Source: Candidatus Aminicenantota bacterium (lineage in GTDB: Bacteria; Acidobacteriota; Aminicenantia; Aminicenantales; Aminicenantaceae). Taken from it: 64,000 bases of DNA. Position 1 is the first letter of the stretch, and the number at the start of each line of letters is the position of its first letter. The position numbers were made by a program, and so were the translations under genes. Of this stretch, positions 8,834 through 17,458 are shown in pieces. The DNA lies in assembly GCA_016927475.1 (NCBI GenBank), contig JAFGMO010000091.1:62001-126000 (forward strand). The letters run 5' to 3'. A model generated the notes under the pieces. That model had not been told where the DNA came from, did no database searches, and saw nothing but the letters and a program-made list of their open reading frames with translations.

Positions 8834-9753
8834 AAATGCACCTGAGAAAAATTTTGCAGGTTTTTATTATTGTCACAGGTCTGTTTTTTCTCGGCCCGGG
8901 TTGCTCGGTTATCGAGCAGGGCGCCGGAGTTCTCTCAAAGACCGGCAGAATAAGCGAGAGCGACAGGCAGGCTGTTGTTGAAACAAGCAAGGCTTTTCGA
9001 CGGACTTTTGCTGATATAACGGAAGAAGAGGAATATTTTATCGGAAGGGCTGTTGCCGCTTTGATTCTGTCCAAATATGGTATTTACCCGGACAGAGACC
9101 TTACCCTGTATGTCAATAAGGTAGGGAACGCGGTTGTTTTTTATTCAGAACGCCCCGAGATTTATGACGGATACCATTTTCTCATCCTGGATACCGAGGA
9201 AGTTAACGCTTTATCCGCTCCCGGGGGATTTGTTTTCATTACAAAAGGACTGTTGAGGAGATGCCGTGATGAAGAGATGCTGGCTTGTATTCTGGCTCAT
9301 GAGGTCGGGCATATTTCCGCCAAGCATGGATTGCGTTCCATAAAAAATTCTCGTCTTATCGATGCCTTCCAGATTATGGGACAAGAAGCAATGCGCCGGT
9401 ATACCTCGGCCGAGCTTTCCCGTTTGACCGGCATCTTCGAGGATGTGCTCGCCGATATCACCGAGAGTCTGGTCGAGAGAGGTTATGACAGAAAATATGA
9501 ATACGAAGCCGATTCTCTGGCGGTTACATGTGCTGTTGGGACCGGCTATAATCCGCAAGGCCTCCTCGATTTTCTTCAAACTATGGTCGAAAATCCAGAA
9601 AAAGGACAGGGAGCGGGATGGTTTAGAACACATCCCCGTGCTGAGGACCGGATCAAGCGGATTAGTAGACAAGTTTCCAAACTTAAATCCCTTCCGGTTA
9701 AAGACGATATTCGGTCCCGCCGGTTTCTTCAGGTTGCCGGTTCCTTGAAATAG
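8830..9753 (+). CDS. M48-family zinc metalloprotease lipoprotein
   Basis: The product is 307 residues. A lipoprotein signal peptide ends in a lipobox-like GPGC (Cys at ~26). The catalytic zinc motif HEVGH is at 157-161, and the third ligand is probably Glu226 in EYEADSLA, which gives the M48 EXXXD signature. The family includes BepA/YfgC and LoiP, periplasmic or outer-membrane-associated peptidases for quality control. Here there is no C-terminal TPR domain, so it resembles LoiP-like short forms. The start overlaps the stop of the upstream SH3b gene, and a downstream M48-SH3b partnership is plausible but not shown. Confidence 0.9.
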   Translation: MKMHLRKILQVFIIVTGLFFLGPGCSVIEQGAGVLSKTGRISESDRQAVVETSKAFRRTFADITEEEEYFIGRAVAALILSKYGIYPDRDLTLYVNKVGNAVVFYSERPEIYDGYHFLILDTEEVNALSAPGGFVFITKGLLRRCRDEEMLACILAHEVGHISAKHGLRSIKNSRLIDAFQIMGQEAMRRYTSAELSRLTGIFEDVLADITESLVERGYDRKYEYEADSLAVTCAVGTGYNPQGLLDFLQTMVENPEKGQGAGWFRTHPRAEDRIKRISRQVSKLKSLPVKDDIRSRRFLQVAGSLK

Positions 9754-9809
9754 GTTTTTTTGTGATATGTTGATTCTGGCGCGGAGAAATATATTCCTCG
9801 ATTTTCATC

Positions 9810-11960
9810 ATGAATAAGGAAAACACCGGGATTTTCAGGAAGCTGGCCGGAAATCGAATGGTTCGCGGTATACTGTTGGGTTTTTTGATTTTTGCCGCTG
9901 TTATGATCGGCCGCGAGCTGGGCTTCTTCCGCCAATTGGAGTGGAAATCCTGGGATTTGAGGCTCCGGCTTTGGCACGATCCCGGCCGTGCCGGGAAAAA
10001 AAGCGCGATCATCCTTATCGATCAGGACAGCCTGGATTTTTACGAAAAACAGGGAGTTTCATGGCCATGGCCCCGTGAAATGTATGCCTATCTTGTCCGG
10101 TATTTGCATCAAGGACAAGCCAAAGCCGTTGTTTTCGACCTGATTTTTTCCGAACCGTCTTTTTACGGTGAAGGAGATGATATGGCCTTTGCCGAAAGCA
10201 TGACCAGTCACGGCCATGTGTTTCTTCCCGTTTTTTTAAGCGGCGAACATAAAACAGGACAGGAAAAAAACAGAATAGCATTGGAATCTTTTTCTGTTTC
10301 TGAAAAAAATATCAAGGAAAGCATCAAGGAGCCTGTCCATTCCGTAACGCTTCCCGGCCGGATTCTAATGAATGGAGCGCGCGGCGTGGGCAATGTCCGC
10401 ATCCCACCCGATGATGACGGAATATTCAGGCGTCTCCCGCTTTTTTTTGATTATAAAGGGCTTGTACTGCCCGTCCTTGCCCTGGCCGTTGCCCGGGATT
10501 TATCCCCTGGCGGATTGACGGCGAATGAAGAGGGACGGGTTTTTTTCAAGGAACGGCCAATACCCCTCGATTCTTCCGGCCGGATGGTTCTTCTTTTTCA
10601 TGGGCCCCAGGGAACATACCCCTCCTATTCCGCAGCCGCCGTTCTCAATTCTATGGCTCTTATGGAAGAAGGCAAACCCCCCCAGCTCCCCCCTGAAATT
10701 TTTGCCGGAAAAGTGGTATTCATCGGAGCCAGCGCCCCCGGGCTTTACGATCTTCATTCCTCCCCCCTTTGTGCGGTTTATCCTGGCGTGGAGATTCACG
10801 CCACGGCCTTGGATAATCTGATGAGCGGCGATTTTGTTGACCTTCCGGGATGGGAGGTGAATGCCCTTTTTATCTTTGTGCTATCCGTGATGACGGCATG
10901 GGGAATTTCCAGCTTGAAAAAGACACGGTGGGTTGTTTTGTTCGGTCTCGGCTGCCTGTTTCTTCCCACAGGAGCTGCTTTTTTGACGTTCAAATCCGGG
11001 ATCTGGCTCGATTTTGTTCCCCCCATTGCCGCCGCTGCACTGGCTTTTACCGTGGCTTCCCTCCTTAACTACAGCCTGGAAGGGAAGGAAAAGCGTTTTT
11101 TAAAGCGGAGCTTCCAATACTACCTCAGCCCCCTCGTTATTGAAAGAATCACCCGCGATCCCGGACTTCTGAGCCTGGGAGGAGAGGAGAGGGAGATAAC
11201 GTCCTTTTTTTCAGACATCGCCGGATTCACATCGATATCCGAAGCGCTTTCACCGCAGGAGCTTGTTCATTTTCTGAATATCTACCTTACGGAAATGACC
11301 GAAACTATTTTGTCTTATGAAGGGATGGTGGACAAATACGAAGGAGATGCCATCATCGCTTTTTGGAACGCTCCCTTGGACCAGGAAAACCACGCCCTGC
11401 GGGCCTGCCGGGCCGCTTTGGAGTGCCAGAAGAAATTGGAGGTGCTCAGGCCGGAAATCAAGGATCGGTTCGGAGTGGACGTTTTTACCCGCATCGGGCT
11501 TAATTCCGGCCCGGCGGTTGTCGGCAACATGGGATCCCGCCGGCGTTTCGATTACACGGCCATAGGAGATACGGTGAACCTGGCCTCGAGGCTGGAAGGG
11601 GCCTGCAAGCTATACGGGATACCCATAATGGCAGGGGAAATTACGGCCGATAAAGTGAAAGATCACGTGATCCTTAGGGAAATTGATTGTGTGCGTGTGG
11701 TCGGGAAAGAACAGGCCGTCCGGATCTATGAGGTTTGCGGCAATCCGGCTGAAATGTCCCAGGAAGAGAAGTCCCTTATCGATGTTTTTCATAATGGTTT
11801 ATCCGCTTACAGGAGGCGGGAGTGGAAATCTGCGGTGGAATATTTCAAGAAATATGAAAATGACGGCCCTTCGCGTATTTATACGGAGCGCTGCAGCCGT
11901 TTTTCCTGTAATGAGCCTGCGAAGGATTGGACGGGGATTCATATTCTTACATCGAAGTGA
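9810..11960 (+). CDS. CHASE2-domain class III adenylate cyclase
   Basis: The product is 716 residues. An N-terminal membrane helix precedes a large extracytoplasmic CHASE2 sensor (IILIDQDSLDFYEKQGVSWPWPR...ARGVGNVRIPPDDDG...VFIGASAPGLYDLH). Three membrane helices follow (~345-425), then a cytoplasmic class III cyclase domain. The metal-binding Asp residues are D469 (FFSDIAGFTS) and D513 (KYEGDAII); transition-state N590 and R594 are in DTVNLASRLEG. The purine-selecting pair appears to be K509 and T583 (DYTAIGD), the pattern of class IIIb adenylate cyclases. All catalytic residues are present, so it should make cAMP in response to an external signal. The ribosome site before ATG 9810 is weak. 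Confidence 0.9.
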   Translation: MNKENTGIFRKLAGNRMVRGILLGFLIFAAVMIGRELGFFRQLEWKSWDLRLRLWHDPGRAGKKSAIILIDQDSLDFYEKQGVSWPWPREMYAYLVRYLHQGQAKAVVFDLIFSEPSFYGEGDDMAFAESMTSHGHVFLPVFLSGEHKTGQEKNRIALESFSVSEKNIKESIKEPVHSVTLPGRILMNGARGVGNVRIPPDDDGIFRRLPLFFDYKGLVLPVLALAVARDLSPGGLTANEEGRVFFKERPIPLDSSGRMVLLFHGPQGTYPSYSAAAVLNSMALMEEGKPPQLPPEIFAGKVVFIGASAPGLYDLHSSPLCAVYPGVEIHATALDNLMSGDFVDLPGWEVNALFIFVLSVMTAWGISSLKKTRWVVLFGLGCLFLPTGAAFLTFKSGIWLDFVPPIAAAALAFTVASLLNYSLEGKEKRFLKRSFQYYLSPLVIERITRDPGLLSLGGEEREITSFFSDIAGFTSISEALSPQELVHFLNIYLTEMTETILSYEGMVDKYEGDAIIAFWNAPLDQENHALRACRAALECQKKLEVLRPEIKDRFGVDVFTRIGLNSGPAVVGNMGSRRRFDYTAIGDTVNLASRLEGACKLYGIPIMAGEITADKVKDHVILREIDCVRVVGKEQAVRIYEVCGNPAEMSQEEKSLIDVFHNGLSAYRRREWKSAVEYFKKYENDGPSRIYTERCSRFSCNEPAKDWTGIHILTSK

Positions 11961-11976
11961 AACAGGAAGAGAAAAA

Positions 11977-12114
11977 ATGACAGAGGCTTTTTCAAAATGG
12001 ATAAAAATATTTTCCGGCCGTGCTTCTGAACGTGCGTGGAAAATTCCTTTCCAGGTAAGCGGCTGCCTGCCGGATAAAAAGCCAATACGCCGGAACCTTT
12101 GTGAGGAATCATGA
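11977..12114 (+). CDS. possible 45-residue small protein, coupled to K+ channel gene
   Basis: A short frame opens with ATG 11977 after a purine-rich AGGAAGAG site and ends with TGA overlapping the ATG of the channel gene at 12111 (ATGA). The peptide is basic, with no membrane helix and no family I recognise. Codon use alone does not settle whether it is real. It may be a leader that couples translation of the channel, or chance. Confidence 0.25.
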   Translation: MTEAFSKWIKIFSGRASERAWKIPFQVSGCLPDKKPIRRNLCEES

Positions 12115-13100
12115 ACGGGAAAAAAAGGGTTTGGCTCTCTTTTCTGATTCTTGTTTTGGTGCTGATAAGCGGTGTTTTGGGATTCAAGTTGCTGGGGGGG
12201 AAGGAATGGTCGCTTCTCGACAGCATCTACATGACAGTCATTACACTTTCAACAGTCGGATATGAAGAAGTCCAGGATCTCAGCTCCAACCCGGGCGCCC
12301 GCATTTTTGCTTTGGTTTTTATTGTGCTCTGCCTGGGAACCATCGCCTTCGCCATTTCTTCGATAACGGCATTTATCGTCGAGGGAGAGCTGAAGAACTT
12401 GCTTTGGAGAAAAAAAATGAATAAGGCTATTGATAGGTTGCATGATCATTATATTGTCTGCGGGTCAGACGAGACGGCTAGAACCGTCATCGAAGAACTG
12501 CGTTTGACCAAAAAATCATTTCTTATTGTTGAAGCTTTGAAAGAAAAGATCGAAAAAATGGCAGGACGGGAAGAATTTCTTCACATCCATGGAGACCCGA
12601 CGGAAGACAGTGTCCTTTTGTCGGCAGGCATCAAAAGAGCAAAAGGGATTGTTCTTTCTCTCGAATCGGATGAGGAGAACCTGTTTGTCACTCTGACCGC
12701 TCGCAGTCTTGCTCCTCACATTCGAATCGTTACCAAGAGTATTGATTTCCGGTCTCAAAAAAAGATGATCAAGGCCGGAGCCGATGCCGTTGTTTCTCCC
12801 ACTTTTATTGGGGGGATGCGCATGGTTTCTGAGATGATCCGTCCGGAAGTGGTGACGTTTTTGGACATGATGCTTCGGGATAGACAAAAGAACCTTCGTT
12901 TCGAAGAAGTCCCTGTAAAAAAACCGGGCCTGGCCGGAAAGAAGGTGGGGGAATGCCGTTATGCCGAAGGAGAAAATACTCTGCTTGTAGCGGTAAAAAA
13001 GCATGGATCAAAATCCTATTCTTTCAATCCGCCGAAAGAGATGCTTCTGGAAGAAGATGATATTCTCATCCTTATTACCGGTCCGGAAGTGATCGAATGA
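12111..13100 (+). CDS. two-TM potassium channel with RCK (TrkA-N/TrkA-C) domains
   Basis: The product is 329 residues. Helix 1 (VWLSFLILVLVLISGVLGF) and a second helix (ALVFIVLCLGTIAFAISSITAF) flank a pore loop with the filter TLSTVGYEEV. A TrkA-N Rossmann RCK domain follows (HYIVCGSDETARTVIEEL...GDPTEDSVLLSAGIKRAKGIV), then a TrkA-C domain to the end. This is the MthK/Kch-like arrangement for ligand-gated K+ flux. The usual GYG(D/E) of the filter is GYEE here, so the second glycine is replaced; similar variants occur in bacterial homologs, but selectivity should not be assumed. GAGGAA precedes the ATG closely. Confidence 0.85.
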   Translation: MNGKKRVWLSFLILVLVLISGVLGFKLLGGKEWSLLDSIYMTVITLSTVGYEEVQDLSSNPGARIFALVFIVLCLGTIAFAISSITAFIVEGELKNLLWRKKMNKAIDRLHDHYIVCGSDETARTVIEELRLTKKSFLIVEALKEKIEKMAGREEFLHIHGDPTEDSVLLSAGIKRAKGIVLSLESDEENLFVTLTARSLAPHIRIVTKSIDFRSQKKMIKAGADAVVSPTFIGGMRMVSEMIRPEVVTFLDMMLRDRQKNLRFEEVPVKKPGLAGKKVGECRYAEGENTLLVAVKKHGSKSYSFNPPKEMLLEEDDILILITGPEVIE

Positions 13101-13224
13101 TATGTCTTTGTTGGTTCTTGGATTATGCAGGTTGTGATTGCCCTCGGCAGAAAGATAAAATTAAATGGCCTATGCAATCCTGTTTGAAGGAGACGTTAGG
13201 GTCTGATTTTTTATTGGATTATCG

Positions 13225-13971
13225 ATGAAAAACAAAAAAAACAAAGTGTTTTACACCATCTTGGTCTTAGCTTTGGTTGCTGCTTCACTATTTTTTTTGA
13301 TCATTGAGAGGCGAACCCACCTTGAATTTTTTCTTCATCTTGCCGCTATTCCTCTTGAAGTTATCCTGGCAGTTTTTATCGTGGAAAGATTCCTGTCAAA
13401 AAGGGAAGCGGGGCTTAAAAGAGGCCAGATGCGTCTTATCAAAAGCCATCTTTTCCGTTCTCAGATGAGGATGCTCTTTATCAAAAATTTTAAAGCGCTG
13501 AAAAGTCCCCTTATCTGCCTGGAAGATATACGAAGTGCATCGCTGGAAGATCTCAAAAAAATGCGTGCCGATGCCGAAGAAGTTGAGTACCGTTCTGATG
13601 AAGCGATTGAATCCGTCATCATGGAGTATCTACGGGCCAAGGCTGTTTGGCAGCAGTACATGGATAGGGCCATTTCATTTCATTTTGATGAGATCGTGGA
13701 GGATATGATTGTTATCCTCCATTTTATCAACGATGTTATGCTGTTCAAGGAATACCATCCTGATGAAGCCTTTATAAAAGAAGCGAAAAAGAGTGAAACC
13801 GAGATGGCAAAAATTCACCAGATTCTTGGTGACGGAATTCGAAAGTTTCTGGACTATGCGATTGAGTTGAAAGAAAAAGATCCTTCCATGCTTGAGAATA
13901 TTTTGACGGATTATTATGAGTGTTCCCGGTATGAAACGGTTTCCTCCGACAAAGGTCAACCAGCGGTGTGA
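13225..13971 (+). CDS. membrane protein of unknown function, two N-terminal helices
   Basis: The product is 248 residues. Two hydrophobic helices at ~10-28 and ~35-55 (VFYTILVLALVAASLFFLII; LAAIPLEVILAVFIVERFL) precede a charged helical cytoplasmic part with many Glu, Lys and Met residues, probably a coiled coil. I do not recognise a family. It follows the K+ channel by 124 bases on the same strand and may belong to it, but the gap allows an independent promoter. The start has no clear ribosome site; the only purine tract (GAAGGAGA) lies over 30 bases upstream. Confidence 0.7.
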   Translation: MKNKKNKVFYTILVLALVAASLFFLIIERRTHLEFFLHLAAIPLEVILAVFIVERFLSKREAGLKRGQMRLIKSHLFRSQMRMLFIKNFKALKSPLICLEDIRSASLEDLKKMRADAEEVEYRSDEAIESVIMEYLRAKAVWQQYMDRAISFHFDEIVEDMIVILHFINDVMLFKEYHPDEAFIKEAKKSETEMAKIHQILGDGIRKFLDYAIELKEKDPSMLENILTDYYECSRYETVSSDKGQPAV

Positions 13972-14037
13972 TTGAAGTCTTTCCCCATATTAAATTTTCC
14001 TTGAAAGGCCGGAGGTTCCACATATTGAGGGATTCCG

Positions 14038-14820
14038 TTATGGCTCGACCTTGATGTTTTCCCGAAGGCGCTGGAAAAACTTGTGTGCTTCTTCCTCGTC
14101 TTTTTCCCGGATAACATGCTTGAGAAATTCAAGCATGCTGGATACTTTTTCCAGTTGGGGAAGGGAATGGGGATTGAACAGTATTTCGGATAGTAGAAAG
14201 TTATCCTCGGAAAGCAATCCACGGGCGATATCCCGGTGTTTTTTGAACGTACTTCCAGGTACGGCCGATGTCTTCATACAGGCGGCAAACACCATGGAAG
14301 AAGCGAAAGGCAAGGTCAAGGAATAGGCGATTGTCCTGTCGTGTTCTTCGAAGGAACATTCAAAAATGTTCAGTTTCAACCTGGCAAAAAAATCCCTAAA
14401 AAAAAGTTTTCCTTTAGTTGCTGATTCTTTGATAAGGATGACGTTTTCCTCCGCCATATCTTCCACGTTGGCGAATGTCGGCCCGAACATAGGATGGATG
14501 GAAACATAAGAAAATCCTGAAGAGCGGTAAAACTCCGGAATGCGCCCTTTAACTGATGCCATGTCGGCCAGAAGACACTGGGAAGAAAGATAAGGAATGG
14601 CGGACATAAAAGCTTCGACCGTATTTTTCAAACTGACGGTGTTGATCAGAAGTTCCGGTTTAGATTTTTTGAGTCCGGCATAATCTTTCAGTACGTTGAT
14701 ATTCCGTATTTTTTTTGTTTTTGTTTTGTCGCTGTCGAAAACACAGATTTGATGATGTAGAGACATCTCTTTAATGAGCCAGAGCCCCATATGCCCTGTT
14801 CCCAGAATGGCAATTTTCAT
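14038..14820 (-). CDS. tyrA: prephenate dehydrogenase (TyrA family)
   Basis: About 260 residues. The N-terminal NAD-binding fold is clear (MKIAILGTGHMGLWLIKEM, then D in CVFDSD, which suggests NAD rather than NADP). The prephenate dehydrogenase region follows (LADMASVKGRIPEFY, SIHPMFGPT with the catalytic His). It converts prephenate to 4-hydroxyphenylpyruvate on the way to tyrosine. ATG 14820 is chosen because AAAGGAGG stands 7 bases before it. It is the last gene of a three-gene minus-strand operon after DAHP synthase and chorismate mutase. No C-terminal ACT domain is seen, so feedback control by tyrosine would have to act elsewhere. Confidence 0.9.
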   Translation of the reverse strand: MKIAILGTGHMGLWLIKEMSLHHQICVFDSDKTKTKKIRNINVLKDYAGLKKSKPELLINTVSLKNTVEAFMSAIPYLSSQCLLADMASVKGRIPEFYRSSGFSYVSIHPMFGPTFANVEDMAEENVILIKESATKGKLFFRDFFARLKLNIFECSFEEHDRTIAYSLTLPFASSMVFAACMKTSAVPGSTFKKHRDIARGLLSEDNFLLSEILFNPHSLPQLEKVSSMLEFLKHVIREKDEEEAHKFFQRLRENIKVEP

Positions 14821-14865
14821 GTTTTGGCCTCCTTTTAACTGCCTCGATGAACCCATGCTGGGGAA

Positions 14866-15198
14866 TTATTCATGATCCTTTTTTGGAATCCGGTTGACAT
14901 TTTCATGAGAAGTGTCTTTTTTGGTTTGAAAATTTACAAAATGCGATCCTTCCCGCTGTTGTTTGCGGCTTTCCCGGATAATCATCCTGAAAAGCGTTTG
15001 AACAAAATGAGAAGAAAGACAGGGAAATTGGGTGAGATATGAATTGATGTTCCGCAGAACGCCTTTTTCCCGGTTTTTGTCGATAACGGCAGGTTTGAAA
15101 ATTCGTGTTTTGATGCTCCATTCCATTCTTTCATTAAGAAGTTTTATCAATTCCCTGTCGATCCCGTTTATCCTGGCCCGGATGTCTTCCAGATTCAT
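14866..15198 (-). CDS. chorismate mutase, AroQ class
   Basis: The product is 110 residues, the size of a free-standing AroQ chorismate mutase. The N-terminal helix has the family pattern (LEDIRARINGIDRELIKLLNERMEW), then KTRIFKPAVIDKNREKGVLRNI and a third helix (VQTLFRMIIRESRKQQ). It converts chorismate to prephenate. Its ATG overlaps the stop of the DAHP synthase gene (ATGA), a sign of translational coupling, and the TyrA gene follows 45 bases later. The last ~20 residues are polar and not conserved in the family. Confidence 0.85.
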   Translation of the reverse strand: MNLEDIRARINGIDRELIKLLNERMEWSIKTRIFKPAVIDKNREKGVLRNINSYLTQFPCLSSHFVQTLFRMIIRESRKQQREGSHFVNFQTKKDTSHENVNRIPKKDHE

Positions 15199-16031
15199 GC
15201 CGCCGCTCCCGAATGTTTTTCCTCCAGGCTGTCCAGAAAATCCCGGAGGATGCGGATTTTTTGGGTCATAAAGGCGAACTGAACGGGAGTCATACTCTGT
15301 TCCCTGTCGCTCAGAGCTTTTTCCGGATCGGAATGGACTTCGACGATCAAGCCGTCAGCTCCGGCGGCGACAGCCGCCAGGCACATAGGAGGGATGAGGC
15401 TGACCTTTCCCGTAGCATGGGCCGGATCGACAATCACGGGAAGATGGGTAAGCTCATTCAAGGCCGGAACCGCGCTCAAGTCAAGAGTGTTTCGCGTGTA
15501 AGACTCTATTGTCCTGATTCCCCGTTCGCAGAGAATAACATGGGGATTACCCTCGGAGAGAATATATTCGGCACAGTTCAACCACTCCGAAAGCGTTGAG
15601 TACATACCCCTTTTGAGGAGGACGGGCTTTTTTGCCCGCCCAATCTCCTTCAGAAGAGAAAAATTCTGCATATTCCGGGCTCCCACTTGAAGGACATCGA
15701 TATATTCGCACATCCAGGTGACGTCCCGGGTATCGAGGACTTCAGATACGACGGGAAGACCCGTTTCAAGACTTGCTTTTTTCAGGATTTTTAGTCCTTT
15801 GAGTCCCAGTCCCTGAAAGGAATAAGGAGAGGTTCGGGGTTTGAAGGCTCCTCCGCGAAGCATGGAGGCGCCCGCTTTTTTTACGGCAAAGGCGGTTTTC
15901 AACATGATGTATTCATTTTCCACGCTGCAGGGTCCTGCGATAACGATAAAATCTTTTCCAATATGTATGTCGCCCACGGAAATAATGGTTTTTGTTTTTG
16001 TCTTCAGGGATGCCAATTTGAGATTTTTCAT
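15195..16031 (-). CDS. aroF: 3-deoxy-7-phosphoheptulonate synthase (DAHP synthase, type I-beta)
   Basis: The product is 278 residues, the length of the catalytic barrel without a regulatory domain. Family motifs are present: IAGPCSVEN, MLRGGAFKPRTSPYSFQG, VLQVGARNMQNF, KPVLLKRGM, and IVDPAHATGK. It condenses phosphoenolpyruvate and erythrose 4-phosphate as the first shikimate-pathway step. First gene of the aromatic operon; AAAGGAGA precedes the ATG. The absence of an ACT or ferredoxin-like domain means allosteric control may come from the adjacent chorismate mutase, as is known for type I-beta enzymes in some bacteria. A perfect-arm palindrome lies 67 bases upstream. Confidence 0.93.
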   Translation of the reverse strand: MKNLKLASLKTKTKTIISVGDIHIGKDFIVIAGPCSVENEYIMLKTAFAVKKAGASMLRGGAFKPRTSPYSFQGLGLKGLKILKKASLETGLPVVSEVLDTRDVTWMCEYIDVLQVGARNMQNFSLLKEIGRAKKPVLLKRGMYSTLSEWLNCAEYILSEGNPHVILCERGIRTIESYTRNTLDLSAVPALNELTHLPVIVDPAHATGKVSLIPPMCLAAVAAGADGLIVEVHSDPEKALSDREQSMTPVQFAFMTQKIRILRDFLDSLEEKHSGAAA

Positions 16032-16098
16032 GATATTTTCTCCTTTAAAAAGGCAGACGGTTATCTTTAAAGGGAATAAAAATGGGGGTGTTATCTTT

Positions 16099-16119
16099 TT
16101 TTGGGCTCAGAGCCCAAAA
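16099..16119. promoter_or_regulatory. palindrome upstream of the aromatic operon
   Basis: Ten-base arms TTTTGGGCTC / GAGCCCAAAA flank one central A. It lies 67 bases upstream of the DAHP synthase start. On the minus strand the hairpin is followed by A residues, not T, so it is not a simple terminator or attenuator for the operon. An operator for a dimeric repressor, or a stem in the leader RNA, are both possible. Confidence 0.45.
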
Positions 16120-16251
16120 TAGAAGTAGGGAGTAGAGAGGAAAGGCTTGTTTTCGGTCGATAAAACAAACACTTTCTTTTTCATGACGGGGTTATCCTAT
16201 AAATTTTTTTTTCAAATGTCAAGAAAAACCAAAAACCAAAATCTTAATGGA

Positions 16252-16845
16252 TCAGAAATTTCTTCCTATATCGTAAGCTTTTTTGAGATTTTCCTGCTGA
16301 AAAGTTTTGTCTTTCGGCATCATCCCTCCCAAGATTTCCATTCTTGCTTCCTTGACTCCCACTCCGAGAAGCCTGTCCCCGAGGATGATTCGTCTCATGC
16401 TTTCCGCAATACCGGTTTCCTCGAGATGTTCCTCCGTATGTCCCGCCGAACAGATCACGACAGCCTTCTTAATGTTTATTCTGGTGTGACGTTCCTCATC
16501 TTCATCGTAAAAATAGGCATATCCGTATGTGAACACTCTGTCGAACCAGCCTTTACATTTTGCGGGACAATCGCTCCACCATACCGGAAAAATAAAAGCC
16601 AAGGCATCGGACCTGTCAATTTTTTTCTGTTCTTCTTCGACGTCTTTTGGAACCGGAGCTTCGGGATTCAGTCCTATTTCTCGATGGTATTCGTTTGAGT
16701 CCATCTCCGACTTGAAGCCCATCCTGTACAGGTCGCTGACTTCAAAGGAATGTCCGGCTTCTTTAAGTCCTTTGGTAAATGCCGTGAGAACAGAACGGCT
16801 GAAAGAATCTTCGCTGGGATGGGCAAAAATAATGCAAACATGCAT
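16252..16845 (-). CDS. flavodoxin-fold NAD(P)H:quinone oxidoreductase
   Basis: The product is 197 residues of the NQO1/MdaB/KefF group. The FMN-binding N-terminus is MHVCIIFAHPSEDSFSRSV, and the family motif around the active site is ALAFIFPVWWSDCPAKCKGWFDRVFTYG. It should reduce quinones or related electrophiles with NAD(P)H by two-electron transfer. It lies 20 bases after the tandem AbrB-fold gene on the same strand, with AGGAAGAAG before the ATG, so the two are probably one operon. Confidence 0.88.
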   Translation of the reverse strand: MHVCIIFAHPSEDSFSRSVLTAFTKGLKEAGHSFEVSDLYRMGFKSEMDSNEYHREIGLNPEAPVPKDVEEEQKKIDRSDALAFIFPVWWSDCPAKCKGWFDRVFTYGYAYFYDEDEERHTRINIKKAVVICSAGHTEEHLEETGIAESMRRIILGDRLLGVGVKEARMEILGGMMPKDKTFQQENLKKAYDIGRNF

Positions 16846-16865
16846 GTTATCTTCTTCCTAATTTT

Positions 16866-17339
16866 TCATGTAATGGGTTTGAATACTTCAAGCTCGGGGC
16901 GTCTTTGTGCTTCCTCGACAATGGGCCCTTTTACGGCAAATCCGACGGCCAGCCCGCTTCCTCGTATGACCAGAAGCTTGTCTCCGGTCTTGATTCCGAA
17001 TTTTTTAAGAGTTTCCGGTGGAACGATGACGGTCCCTCCTCGCAGTTTGACCCAGCTGAAGGGTTTTCCGTCGTTCTCATATATTTCTCCTTCAGGTGTC
17101 CGGAATTTTCTCGAATCCGGATTTTTCCCCAAAATGCCGCTTAAAGGGGAATGTTCAAAAGATTTTAATGTCCCCAGCCCGAAACCGCCTGATGTTTTAC
17201 TGCCCGGAACGAGGATCAATTTTTCCGATTCTGTCAGCCTGTACTCTTTCAAGGCTTCGGGAGGAATGGCGATTCGGCCCCCATCCCCAACCAGGGACCA
17301 CCCGAATGTATGTTTTCCGCCTTTGACGAGTTGAGGCAT
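16866..17339 (-). CDS. protein with two AbrB/MazE-like beta-barrel domains
   Basis: The product is 157 residues and shows two copies of the swapped-hairpin AbrB/SpoVT pattern in one chain: GRIAIPPEALKEYRLTESEKLILVPG (~22-47) and GTVIVPPETLKKFGIKTGDKLLVIRG (~100-125). AbrB-fold regulators normally carry one such unit and dimerise to build the DNA-binding barrel; a tandem could form it within one chain. The link between the units is ~50 residues. It precedes the quinone reductase gene, which it may control. AAAGGAG lies before the ATG. It diverges from the ICMT-like gene, sharing a 119-base intergenic region. DNA binding is an inference. Confidence 0.75.
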   Translation of the reverse strand: MPQLVKGGKHTFGWSLVGDGGRIAIPPEALKEYRLTESEKLILVPGSKTSGGFGLGTLKSFEHSPLSGILGKNPDSRKFRTPEGEIYENDGKPFSWVKLRGGTVIVPPETLKKFGIKTGDKLLVIRGSGLAVGFAVKGPIVEEAQRRPELEVFKPIT

Positions 17340-17458
17340 GGATTGACTCCTTTTATCAAAAATATGTTATCAAAATATTAGACTTGCCTAAACTTATTTT
17401 TTGTGTTCTTTTGTTAAATTGAAAATTATACAGAACATTACCGTGAAGGAAGGGTTTT

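Noticed and set aside
16099-16119. Transcription attenuator or terminator for the aromatic operon
   Set aside because: The hairpin is not followed by a T-run on the minus strand, and no leader peptide with Phe/Tyr codons is evident.
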